This document shows, piece by piece, positions 8,767 through 17,000 of a stretch of DNA of 64,000 bases. A model generated the notes under the pieces. It saw only the letters and a list, made by a program, of their open reading frames with translations. It was not told where the DNA came from and ran no database searches. Origin of the DNA: Prescottella defluvii (lineage in GTDB: Bacteria > Actinomycetota > Actinomycetes > Mycobacteriales > Mycobacteriaceae); contig CP121458.1 in NCBI GenBank assembly GCA_029690005.1, positions 5,289,872 to 5,353,871 on the forward strand, given 5' to 3'. The position numbers and the translations under genes were made by a program. Positions within the stretch are counted from its first letter, which is position 1, and each line of letters opens with the position of its first letter.

Positions 8767-9315
8767 ATGAGCGACAAGCATTTCGAACTGACCGACGAAT
8801 CGCACGACTACATCGGTCGCATCCTGCGCCGCATCCGGGCCACGACGGCCCTCCCGCGGCACGGAGTCCGCGAGGGCGATCTCGGCGGCCGGGTCGAGAC
8901 GGCCGACAATCTGTCCGGCAACGCGTGGGTGTTCGGCAATGCGTGGGTGTTCGGCAACGCGAAGGTGTCCGACGACGCAGCAGTCTCCGGCAACGCAAAG
9001 GTGGTAGGCGACGCGGACGTGTCCGGCAACCCGTGGGTGTCCGGCGAGGCCGTCATCACCGAAAGCCAAGACATCCTCGTCGTCCACCCCATCGGCTCCG
9101 AGTCCGCCACCGCGACCCTCACCCGAACCAGGGATGGAAACCAGCTCTCGGTTTGGTGCTGGCGTGACCGCACGATCGACCGGCTCGACGCCGAGGTCGA
9201 ACGCCGATCCGAATCCTGGCGTGGTTCGCCGGCTGATCACGACCGATGGCGCGCCGAGTACCGGGCGCTGCGGGCACTGTGCGAGGCACGGATCGCGGGA
9301 TGGGAGACCCGATGA
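8767..9315 (+). CDS. Hexapeptide-repeat beta-helix protein
   Basis: 182 residues. The middle (about 45-98) is a run of hexapeptide repeats of the form G-N/D-A-x-V-x (GNAWVFGNAWVFGNAKVS), which fold as a left-handed beta-helix. The N-terminal part (IGRILRRIRATTALPRHG) and the Trp/Arg-rich helical tail (CWRDRTIDRLDAEV, WRAEYRALRALCEARI) are not typical of acyltransferases. I see no catalytic His or CoA-binding extension, so it may be structural, like other YdcK-type repeat proteins. It follows the TetR gene by 53 bases. Confidence 0.65.
   Translation: MSDKHFELTDESHDYIGRILRRIRATTALPRHGVREGDLGGRVETADNLSGNAWVFGNAWVFGNAKVSDDAAVSGNAKVVGDADVSGNPWVSGEAVITESQDILVVHPIGSESATATLTRTRDGNQLSVWCWRDRTIDRLDAEVERRSESWRGSPADHDRWRAEYRALRALCEARIAGWETR
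8917..8970 (+). repeat. 18-bp tandem repeats inside beta-helix gene
   Basis: Three head-to-tail 18-base units (8917, 8935, 8953), each encoding one six-residue coil. The first two differ at one base in 18; the third has diverged. The near identity of the first pair points to recent slippage, so coil number may vary between strains. Confidence 0.75.
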
Positions 9316-9352
9316 CCTGCGCACCATCCACGCCGACGACCAACGCACCGAT

Positions 9353-9372
9353 ATTCGACCCGCCGGTCGAAT
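9353..9372. promoter_or_regulatory. Palindromic operator upstream of thioesterase
   Basis: ATTCGACC and GGTCGAAT (8-base perfect arms, 4-base spacer). A further half-site GGTCGA occurs at 9385-9390. It lies 105 bases upstream of the thioesterase ATG, before a -10-like TACGGT at 9421-9426. The binding protein is not known. Confidence 0.45.
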
Positions 9373-9476
9373 TTTGAAATTACTGGTCGATCTCGCGTCC
9401 TCACAGTCGAGTTTTCGTGTTACGGTCCCGGTCGGGACATGCGCGACACGCCCCCGGACGAGCAGGAGTGCGCGAA

Positions 9477-10243
9477 ATGGCCTACTTCAAGAGGGAGAGC
9501 GCCCACGCGTTCCACCCCACCAGCCATGTCAGTGGCGCATGGAACGAGGACGAGCAGCACATCGCCCCCGCCATCGGTCTGCTGGCGCACATGGTCGAAC
9601 ACGACCGCGATCAGCGCCGCGACGACGGCCTGGTGATCGGGCGACTGTCCTACGACATCCTCGGCACGCTCCCGATGGATACGGTCGAGACGTCGGTGAA
9701 CGTCGTCCGGCCCGGCCGCACCATCGAACTGGTGGAGGCCACGCTCGCCCACGGCGGGCGACCGGCCGTGCGGATGCGCGCCTGGCTGATGCAGCCGGGT
9801 GACACCGGCAGCCTGCAGGGGACGTCGTTCCCCGGATCCCGCGGCCCGAGGAGATGGAACCCTGGGACCCGACCGAGGTCTGGGCCGGGGGCTGCATCGC
9901 CACCATCGAGGTGCGTCGTGTCCAGACCGAGCCGGGCCGGGCCACGTTCTGGATCCGGACGCCGCTGCCGCTGGTCGACGGCGAGCAGGTCAGTGCCCTG
10001 GCACGGGCGACGGGCATGTTCGATTTCGCCAACGGGATGGCGGCGCGAGCGAACCCGCGGGACGTCGCGTTCCCCAACATCGATCTCACGGCGCACCTGT
10101 TCACCGAGCCGTACGGGGAATGGCTCGGATTCGACACCACCGTGTCGTTCGGGCCCACCGGGCTCGGTCTGACCAGCAGCGTCATCCACGATGTGCACGG
10201 ACCGGTCGGGACGGTGAACCAGATCCTCACCGTGCGCCCCTGA
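9477..10243 (+). CDS. Acyl-CoA thioesterase-like protein (TesB/4HBT_3 type)
   Basis: About 255 residues in two frames. The first half (FHPTSHVSGAWNEDEQHIAP, then RLSYDILGTLPMDTVETSV) and second half (EVRRVQTEPGRATFWIRTPL, DFANGMAA, FPNIDLTAHLF, then GFDTTVSFGPTGLGLTSSVI) match the double hotdog fold of actinobacterial thioesterase-like proteins. These hydrolyse or bind acyl-CoA. Restoring one G near 9831 (CCCCGGGATC) links PGIPRPEEMEPW. The ATG has AGGAG about ten bases upstream. Substrate cannot be told. Confidence 0.8.
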
Positions 10244-10296
10244 GATCTGCGCGCGGCGCGGACGCCCAGCGGCGCCGGTGGTCCTAGGATCGCACC

Positions 10297-11216
10297 ATGG
10301 GCGTCGCGACACTGGCGGACTCGTTCGAAGCGCACCGCGGACACCTGCTGTCCGCCGCGTACCGGCTCACCGGCAGCGTGAGCGACGCCGAGGACGCCGT
10401 GCAGGAGGCCTGGCTACGCCTGGCCGACGCCGATGCGGATGCCATCCGGGACCTGCGGGCGTGGCTGACGACGGTCGTCGGACGGATCTGCCTCGACCGG
10501 CTGCGGTCCGCGACCGTCCGCCGCGAGCGCTACATCGGGCAGTGGCTCCCGAGCCCATCGTGACGGACCTGACGCCGTCGCGGACGCCCGATCCGCTGGA
10601 ATCGGTTGTCCAGCAAGAGGACAACCGCATGGCGGCGCTGGTCGTCCTGGACACGCTCTCCCCCGACCAGCGGGTCGCCTTCGTCCTGCACGACGGCTTC
10701 GCGGTTCCGTTCGGCGAGATCGCGGACGTCCTGTCGGTCAGTGTCGAGAGCGCGCGTCAGCTCGCGTCCCGTGCCCGACGCGCGCTCGCCGACGCGCCGC
10801 CACCGGTCCCGGAGGCCGAGCACACCGAGGCCGTCACCCGGCTGGTGACGGCTTTGGCCAGCGGCGACCTCGACGCGGTGCTCGCGGCACTGCACCCGGA
10901 CGCGATCACGATCGGCGACGCGAACGGCACCACCCACACCGCGGTCAACATCATCACCGGCGCCGACCGCTCGGCGAGGTTCTTCCTCGGCCTGGCCCAC
11001 AAGTACGGCGTGGAGACGTTCCTCTCCGCGACCCCGGTGCTCGTCAACGGCCGGCTCGGGTTCCTCAGCCACGGCTCCTCCGGCGACGCGGCCCACCCCG
11101 GCTATCCGGGGCGGGTCACCGCGTTCACCGTCCGCGACGGCCGCGTGTGGGCGGCGTACGACATCGCAAATCCCGAAAAGCTCGGTGGGATCAGGCTTTC
11201 CGTTCCGCCTCCGTAG
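10297..11216 (+). CDS. ECF41-type sigma factor with SnoaL-like tail
   Basis: About 306 residues. Sigma region 2 (FEAHRGHLLSAAYRLTGSV, DAEDAVQEAWLRL) and region 4 (LDTLSPDQRVAFVLHDGFAV, FGEIADVLSVSVES) are followed by a roughly 120-residue SnoaL-like domain. The linker YIGQWLP-EP, read across a one-base loss near 10550 (CTCCCGGAGC), is the WLPEP motif of group ECF41, and NPEKLGGI at the C-terminus matches that group's NPDKL motif. In ECF41 the fused tail replaces an anti-sigma factor, and the gene lies beside a decarboxylase, oxidoreductase or epimerase gene, as here. Its 3' end overlaps that convergent gene by 26 bases. The family's DGGGR motif looks degenerate. Confidence 0.88.
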
Positions 11217-11784
11217 TCGCGGCCCACGGCACCCGACACGCGTCGCCCGAGTTGAAGCCCTGTTCGTGGATGCCGAGCGCCGAGTACGTCCGCGAGCGCA
11301 TGTTCTCGAGCCTGATCTGATAGGTCAGTTCGACGACGCCGTCGCGGCCGAAGCGCCGCTCGAGGTCGGCCACCTGCTCGTCGGTCGCGGTCGTCGGGGT
11401 CTCGGTCATCGCGTCGGCGTAGGCGATTGCCGCCCGCTCGTCGTCGCTGTAGAGCGTCGACGTCTCGTACTCGCCGATGTGCTGCAGTCGTTCCACGTCG
11501 AGCCCCTCGAGCCGGTGCAGCATGGTGCCGAAGTCGACGCACCACGAGCAGCCGACGGTCCACGCGACCCGGTAGACGGCGATGTCCCGGACGTTGGGAG
11601 GCAGCACCGTCGATGCCTTCTGGGCTCCCATTTCGTGGCGCGCCGCGACGGTGAACAGCTTGCGATGGTTGGCAATCACCGCGAAGGGCTCCGGGACCTC
11701 GCCGAACTGTCGACGAGTGAACCAGTACGCGGCCTTCACCAGCGGGCCGGCCTCCTGCGGGGTCACCGCACGAATTCGAGCCAT
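11191..11784 (-). CDS. Carboxymuconolactone decarboxylase-family protein
   Basis: 197 residues with the AhpD-like helical fold. The CSWC redox pair lies in VGCSWCVDFGTMLHRLEG and is followed by a helix with YADAMT, as in peroxidase-type members. These proteins usually act as thiol peroxidase or reductase partners and seldom as true decarboxylases. It is convergent with the ECF41 sigma gene, and an ECF41-like promoter lies upstream (11836-11862), so it is the probable target of that sigma factor. Confidence 0.88.
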   Translation of the reverse strand: MARIRAVTPQEAGPLVKAAYWFTRRQFGEVPEPFAVIANHRKLFTVAARHEMGAQKASTVLPPNVRDIAVYRVAWTVGCSWCVDFGTMLHRLEGLDVERLQHIGEYETSTLYSDDERAAIAYADAMTETPTTATDEQVADLERRFGRDGVVELTYQIRLENMRSRTYSALGIHEQGFNSGDACRVPWAATTEAERKA

Positions 11785-11835
11785 GACTTCCTCCGTTCTC
11801 GGTCGGCGCGACGTTTGCGCGCCGTCTACCCCATG

Positions 11836-11862
11836 GACGAGACCGCTGCCAGGAACGTGACA
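11836..11862 (-). promoter_or_regulatory. Predicted ECF41-dependent promoter
   Basis: On the minus strand a -35 of TGTCACG (11862-11856) is followed after exactly 16 bases by CGTC (11839-11836). ECF41 promoters are described as TGTCACA near -35 and CGTC near -10, so one base differs. Transcription would begin about 45 bases before the decarboxylase-family ATG. No such pair is seen upstream of the sigma gene itself. Confidence 0.65.
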
Positions 11863-11893
11863 CGCCGAGTTCGTGCGGCGCCCGCGCCCCCGC

Positions 11894-11899
11894 TACGCT
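11894..11899 (+). promoter_or_regulatory. -10 element for leaderless dapC transcript
   Basis: TACGCT lies at -12 to -7 relative to the A of the ATG at 11906, the exact spacing for transcription beginning on the start codon. No ribosome site is present between them, which supports a leaderless mRNA. Confidence 0.5.
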
Positions 11900-11905
11900 G
11901 GACAA

Positions 11906-13090
11906 ATGCCCGCAGCGCCTCGCTCCCGTACGGTCTCGCGACTGCAACCCTTCGCATCTACCATCTTCGCCGAGATGACGGCGCTCGCCACCGAGCACGA
12001 CGCGATCAACCTGGGGCAGGGATACCCCGACACCGACGGTCCGACGGCGATGCTCGACGTCGCGCGCCGGGCCATCGCCGACGGCCTCAACCAGTACCCG
12101 CCGGGGCCGGGCATGCCGGTCCTGCGCCACGCGATCGCCGCCGACCGCGCCGCGCGGTACGGAATCGTCCACGATCCGGACCGGGAGGTGCTCGTCACCG
12201 TCGGAGCGACGGAGGCCATCAGCGCCGCGATCCTCGGACTGGTCGAACCGGGTGACGAGGTGGTGCTCGTCGAGCCGTACTACGACTCGTACGCGGCGGC
12301 GGTGGCCCTGGCGGGGGCGACCCGACGCTCCGTGCCGATGGTGCGCGACGGGGACCGGTTCGTCCTCGACCTCGACGCCCTGCGCGCCGCGATCACCCCG
12401 AAGACCCGGATGCTCGTGGTCAACTCGCCGCACAACCCGACCGGGACGGTGCTCACCGACGCGGAACTGACCGCGGCGGCCCAGTTGGCCTGCGAGCGCG
12501 ACCTGCTGGTGCTCAGCGACGAGGTGTACGAGCATCTCGTGTTCGACGGCCGCACCCACACCCCGATGGCCTCGCTGCCCGGCATGTACGAACGCACGGT
12601 CACCGTGTCGAGTGCCGCGAAGACGTTCAATGTCACCGGCTGGAAGACCGGCTGGGCATGCGGCCCAGCCGAACTGGTCGACGCCGTCCGCGCGGCGAAG
12701 CAGTTCATGTCGTTCGTGGCGGGTGGGCCGTTCCAGCCGGCGGTCGCGCATGCGCTCGAGCACGAGCAGGCATGGGTGGTCGAGATGCGGGACGGCCTGC
12801 AGCTCAAGCGCGACGTGCTCGCCACGGCCCTGCGCGACGCCGGGTTCGGCGTGTACTCCGGCGGCGGAACCTACTTCCTGTGCGCCGACATCACCGCGCT
12901 GGGCACCCGCGACGGCGTCGAGTTCTGCCGGACGCTACCCGAGCGCATCGGCGTGGCCGCGGTCCCGGTCAGCGTGTTCACCGACCATCCCGATCAGTGG
13001 AATCACCTGGTGCGCTTCGCCTTCTGCAAGCGTGACGAGGTGCTGGCGGAGGCAGCCGAGCGGCTGCGCCGGCTGGAGGTGTCCGGGTGA
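11906..13090 (+). CDS. dapC: PLP aminotransferase, DapC-like
   Basis: 394 residues, fold type I class I/II aminotransferase. INLGQGYPDTDGP is the N-terminal substrate loop, NSPHNPTG the cofactor motif, and SSAAKTFNVTGWKTGW holds the PLP lysine at residue 239. In M. tuberculosis the homologue near xpb (Rv0858c) is N-succinyldiaminopimelate aminotransferase of lysine and peptidoglycan synthesis; shared neighbourhood supports the same role. Closely related enzymes act on kynurenine or methionine, so substrate is not certain. Its stop overlaps the next gene's GTG by four bases, so the two are coupled. Confidence 0.85.
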   Translation: MPAAPRSRTVSRLQPFASTIFAEMTALATEHDAINLGQGYPDTDGPTAMLDVARRAIADGLNQYPPGPGMPVLRHAIAADRAARYGIVHDPDREVLVTVGATEAISAAILGLVEPGDEVVLVEPYYDSYAAAVALAGATRRSVPMVRDGDRFVLDLDALRAAITPKTRMLVVNSPHNPTGTVLTDAELTAAAQLACERDLLVLSDEVYEHLVFDGRTHTPMASLPGMYERTVTVSSAAKTFNVTGWKTGWACGPAELVDAVRAAKQFMSFVAGGPFQPAVAHALEHEQAWVVEMRDGLQLKRDVLATALRDAGFGVYSGGGTYFLCADITALGTRDGVEFCRTLPERIGVAAVPVSVFTDHPDQWNHLVRFAFCKRDEVLAEAAERLRRLEVSG

Positions 13091-14102
13091 GCCGGGCGAC
13101 CATCCCTGCGGACTTCCTCCGTCGCGCCCTTCGCCTCGCCGAGACCGCCGGCGCCGACCTGACGACGACCTTCGAGGCGTCGGGCATCGACGTCGCCGCG
13201 CTCGACGACCCCCGGGCCCGCCTGACGCCGGAACAGGTCACCGTCTTCACCCAGGCCACCTGGCATCTCACGGACGACGAACTGTTCGGGCTCGGTGCGA
13301 CGCCGGTCCCCCGCGGGACGTTCCGGCTGATCTGCCTGTCGCTCATCCACCGTCCGGACCTCGGCAGTGCGCTGGAGCGGATGGCCGACGTGACCCGCGC
13401 GCTGCCGGTCCCGCCGCTCACGCTCGTCCCCGGCGACGACTCCACCCGCCTCGAGGTACGGGTGGACGTGCGCGGCGACGACTACGCACCGGAGTTCGTC
13501 GACGAGGCCTTCCGGCTGGTCACCGACTTCGAACTGATCCTGCTGCACCGGTTCGCGGCGTGGCTCGTGGGTCGACGCGTGAAGCTGCGGTCGGTACTGA
13601 TCCCCTATCCGGAACCGGCGCCGCGGTTCGCGAAGCACTACGACTCGATCTTCGGGGTGCCGGTGACGTTCGGCGCCCAGGCGGCGTCGCTCGAGTTCGA
13701 CAACTCGATCCTGCGGGCACCGATCATCCAGGACGAACGGAGCCTCGCCGAGTACCTGCGGGAGTCCCCCAATCTGCTTCTCTCCGAACGTGACTACGAC
13801 AGCACCGCCTCGGCGCAGGTCCGTCGGTCCTCGAGATGGGCGTCCGCGGGCGTACCTGCACGGCGGAGGAGATCGCGGAGATGCTGTCGATCAGCGTGCC
13901 GCACCTGCGCCGCTTGCTCCGCCAGGAGGGGACCTCGCTCAATTTCCTGCGCGAGGAGGTGCTGCGCGACGCCGCAATCGCCGCGCTGCGCCGCGGCGAA
14001 CCGGTGGACGAGTTGTCGGCTCGGCTTGGGTTCTCCGAACCCAGCGCGTTCCGTCGTGCGTTCAAACGGTGGACCGGGGCCACTCCGGGCGCGTACCGCT
14101 AG
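13087..14102 (+). CDS. AraC-family regulator
   Basis: About 338 residues, starting at a GTG that overlaps the dapC stop (GTGA). The N-terminal 200 residues form the ligand-binding domain of the OruR/ArgR-like AraC group (FLRRALRLAETAGADL, VPRGTFRLICLSLIHRPD). The C-terminus has the double helix-turn-helix (YTCTAEEI-type start, LSISVPHLRRLLRQEG, LSARLGFSEPSAFRRAFKRW). A one-base loss near 13820 (GTCCGGTCGG) breaks the frame between them. Coupling to dapC suggests a regulator of amino-acid use, which is inference. Confidence 0.85.
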
Positions 14103-14130
14103 GACGGTGCCGCCCCCTGCCGACCGTGGT

Positions 14131-14502
14131 TCAGGGCGCGATCGCCCCGCAGGTGGCTGCGCTTGTGCGGGGGCGACCACGACCACGCTTGTGGGCGATG
14201 ACGACCCCGCGGTGCACGATCTCGCCGCCCCACACACCCCACGGCTCGCCCCGATCGAGCGCATCGCGCAGGCACCGGGATCGGATCGGACATCCGCCGC
14301 ACAACAGCTTGGCGCGCTCGAGTTGGGCCGGGGCCTCGGAGAACCACAGGTCGGGATCGCCACCGATCCGGCAGGGCAATCCTCGGCTCGCCGCGTCGAC
14401 ACGGGCTCGCCCCGTGGGGAGGGCACAGTTCCCGTGGCGTGTCCGCCGCACGGTGGTCGACACGCCGTACTCGACTCCCCGGTGACCCGCCACGGTGCTC
14501 AT
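14131..14502 (-). CDS. whiB7: WhiB7-like Fe-S regulator
   Basis: About 123 residues from ATG 14502, chosen because GGGGGAG lies nine bases upstream. Four cysteines (LPCRIGG and LLCGGCPIRSRC) bind the [4Fe-4S] cluster, GVWGGE is the sigma-contacting turn, and the tail KRGRGRPR is an AT-hook, the mark of WhiB7 among WhiB proteins. WhiB7 works with the housekeeping sigma factor to switch on intrinsic antibiotic resistance. An in-frame ATG at 14526 is less likely because it lies in a hairpin. The gene follows a TetR gene by 118 bases. Confidence 0.85.
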   Translation of the reverse strand: MSTVAGHRGVEYGVSTTVRRTRHGNCALPTGRARVDAASRGLPCRIGGDPDLWFSEAPAQLERAKLLCGGCPIRSRCLRDALDRGEPWGVWGGEIVHRGVVIAHKRGRGRPRTSAATCGAIAP

Positions 14503-14582
14503 GGATATGCGCTCCCCCTCGTCCATGGGCGCGGCGGATCCGCGCCCATGGAGTACAGACTCGAGTCGAGCGCGGAATTCAT
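14499..14582 (-). promoter_or_regulatory. whiB7 leader: short ORF and hairpin
   Basis: A 27-codon open frame (MNSALDSSLYSMGADPPRPW and on) runs from ATG 14582 to a TGA at 14501-14499 that overlaps the whiB7 ATG (ATGA). Inside it is a perfect 13-base-pair hairpin (14522-14552, loop CGGAT) ending four bases before the whiB7 ribosome site. whiB7 leaders in other actinobacteria hold a small ORF and an attenuator, so this fits. The ORF has only a weak ribosome site and the hairpin lacks a T run, so the exact mechanism is open. Confidence 0.45.
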
Positions 14583-14620
14583 CGCGGGCGGCGACAACCG
14601 CCGCCGGCGCACGGAAACGG

Positions 14621-15232
14621 CTACGCGACAGCCACGGGCACGGCGGTGGCCAGACCCGCGAACACCTTCGCGAAAGGCGCGAGCGACGCCTCCACCTCGT
14701 CCGCCCGGCCGTCGGCGAGCCAGCCGAGGATGAGGCCGTCGATGGCGGTGGTGACCATGCGGCTCAGGACGGGAACGGGCACGGTCCACTCGACTCCGGC
14801 GGTCTCCGCCAGACGCACGAGAAATGTTCCGGTGGAGGCGAAGTACTCCCGGTACTGCCACTCCGCGATGGCGCTCCGATCCGGCGCCCGCAGCGCCCCG
14901 ACCGTGAGTTCGTAGAACACCAGCTGCTTCTCCGGCTGGCCACTCACCGTCTCCCACAACCCCATGAGCCCGCGCAGGAGCGACTCCTCGACGTCGGCCC
15001 CCGGCGTCAGGCTCCCCACCGCGGTCTCCACGATGCCTGCGACCACCTCGCGGGTGAGCTCGCGCAGAAGCTCCTCCTTGGAGCTGAAGCAGTAGTGGAA
15101 GGCGCTCTGCTGGACGCCCGCCTCCGCACAGATCGCGCGGGTACTCGCGGCGGCCAACCCCACTTCCGCCGTCACCCGAATCGCGGCGTCGATGAGCTCC
15201 CTGCGCCGCTGTTGCACCGAAACGTATGGCAT
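14621..15232 (-). CDS. TetR-family regulator
   Basis: 203 residues. The DNA-binding domain reads RRRELIDAAIRVTAEVGLAA, then ICAEAGVQQSAFHYCFSSKE, and a PF13977-like C-terminal domain follows (VSGQPEKQLVFYELTVGAL). It is divergent from the esterase gene at 15424, which is a likely target, and lies upstream of the whiB7-like gene on the same strand. Intact frame. Confidence 0.88.
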   Translation of the reverse strand: MPYVSVQQRRRELIDAAIRVTAEVGLAAASTRAICAEAGVQQSAFHYCFSSKEELLRELTREVVAGIVETAVGSLTPGADVEESLLRGLMGLWETVSGQPEKQLVFYELTVGALRAPDRSAIAEWQYREYFASTGTFLVRLAETAGVEWTVPVPVLSRMVTTAIDGLILGWLADGRADEVEASLAPFAKVFAGLATAVPVAVA

Positions 15233-15423
15233 CGCAACCTTTCCCGAACAGTCCCCCGAATACCTGGCTGGTGTGTAACGCTTCGAGCGGCAGCGTAGTG
15301 CCGGAACGGGTCCGAGGCCAGGATTGAACGCAATCGATGTGCGAGCCGCGTTTTCCCTCTTGTATCCAAGTCGGTCGGTTGACAGACTCATCGCGAAGGT
15401 CGACCGGGAGAGAAGGAGTGTTC

Positions 15424-16499
15424 ATGGCGCACAAGGGACTGGACGCGGTTCTCGAGTCGGTGGTCCGTACCGCGGCCACCGTGGTCGGCTCGCTTCCCAC
15501 GACCGTCAAGCGCGTGCTCGCCGGCCGCCCGATCCGCGGCGACGGCCAGGTATTGGACACCGAGATCCAGTTGATGCTCAGGATGCTCGCGCTGCTGCCG
15601 GATTCCGACTTCGAACAGTTGCCGCTCGAGCAGTCCCGTGCGCAGATCGACATGGAGTCGCGGCTCGTCAGCGGCCGCTCCATCCCGATGGCGTCGGTCG
15701 AGACACTCTCGATCCCGGGTCCCGCAGGCACGATCCCGGCTCGGCTGTTCCGCCCGGAAGGACTACCGGCGTCGGCGCCGCTGCTCGTCTACTTCCACGG
15801 CGGCGGGTTCGTACTCGGCAGCCTCGACAGCCATGACAGCCTGTGCCGCTTCCTCGCCCGGCACGCGGAGGTCGCGGTGCTGGCCGTCGACTATCGACTC
15901 GCGCCCGAGCACGTGTTCCCCGCGGCCGTCGACGACGCGCTGGCGGCATTCCGTTTCGCGGTCGACAACGCGGCGTCGCTCGGCATCGACCCGGACCGGG
16001 TGGCCGTGGCCGGCGACAGCGCCGGCGGCAACCTCGCCGCCGTCGTCGCCCAACTCACCCGCGACGGCGGACCGCGTCCTGCCTTCCAGATGCTGTTCTT
16101 CCCGTGGCTGGACTTGACCACCAAGCGGCGATCGTACGAACTGTTCAGCGACGGATACTTCCTCACCGAGTCCCAGATCGACTGGTACACAAAGCACTAC
16201 ACACCGGACGAGCAGGCTCGCACCGACCCGCGGGCGTCACCCATCCTCACCGAGGATTCGAGCGGCCTGCCACCCGCCTACATCGCGCTCGCCGGGTTCG
16301 ACGTACTCCGCGACGAGGGCATCGAGTACGCCGAGCGGCTGCGCGCGGCCGGGTCCCGACCACGCTGCGCGTCCACCGCGGACTCATTCACGCCTTCGTC
16401 AACCTCACCGGGTACGGGCACGCGGGGACCGACGCGCTGTTCGAGGCCGCAGGTGCGCTGCGCGTCGGACTGTCGTTCGCCGATCGCGTCGCCGGCTGA
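15424..16499 (+). CDS. HSL-family alpha/beta hydrolase (esterase)
   Basis: About 358 residues. HGGGF (oxyanion hole), GDSAGGN (nucleophile Ser), the Asp in GFDVLRDEG and the His in HRGLIHAF complete a hormone-sensitive-lipase-type triad, as in the mycobacterial Lip proteins. It would cleave carboxyl esters of short or medium chain. AAGGAG at 15412-15417 supports the ATG. A one-base loss near 16352 (GCCGGGGTCC) splits the last 45 residues. A TTGACA lies upstream at 15380-15385 without a clear -10. Confidence 0.87.
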
Positions 16500-16505
16500 G
16501 GCCGG

Positions 16506-16931
16506 TCAGGACACGCAGAACTCGTTGCCCTCCGGGTCCGTCATGGTGATCCAGATGCTGGGCCCGGTCTGCCCGCGGTGCAGGATCGACGCACCGGCCT
16601 CGACCAGTTCGGCGGCCACGTCCTCGCGCCGATCCCCCACCCGGACGTCGAAGTGCAGTCGGTTCTTCGCGGACTTGCCCTCCGGCACGAGCTGGAACAG
16701 CACCCGCGGGCGTTGCGGCTGCTCGGGGTCCCGGATGGCCGCTCCCTCGCGCCAGACGAGCACGCCCTCGAACACGGTGGTGTCCGATTCCTGTGCGTGT
16801 CCGGCCGCGACGAGGCCCCGGATGAACTCCTCGTCGCTGGGTTCGACCTGCCAGCCCAGCGTGTTCGCCCACCACTTGGCCTGTCGGTGCGGGTCCTTCG
16901 AATCGACGGTGATCTGAATTTCGTATGCCAT
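16506..16931 (-). CDS. VOC-family (glyoxalase-like) protein
   Basis: 141 residues, with two beta-alpha-beta-beta-beta units. MAYEIQITVDSKDPHRQAKW opens the first unit and RLHFDVRVGDR the second; the C-terminus WITMTDPEGNEFCVS is typical of the Glyoxalase_6 group. The function of this group is mostly unknown. It is convergent with the esterase (6 bases apart) and follows the acyl-CoA ligase by 69 bases on the same strand. Confidence 0.8.
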   Translation of the reverse strand: MAYEIQITVDSKDPHRQAKWWANTLGWQVEPSDEEFIRGLVAAGHAQESDTTVFEGVLVWREGAAIRDPEQPQRPRVLFQLVPEGKSAKNRLHFDVRVGDRREDVAAELVEAGASILHRGQTGPSIWITMTDPEGNEFCVS

Positions 16932-17000
16932 GCGCCGACGCTACTGCCGGGCACCGACAGGCTCGGGCGGCTCTTCGTGTGGCCTCGCGCTGCGCCCGAT

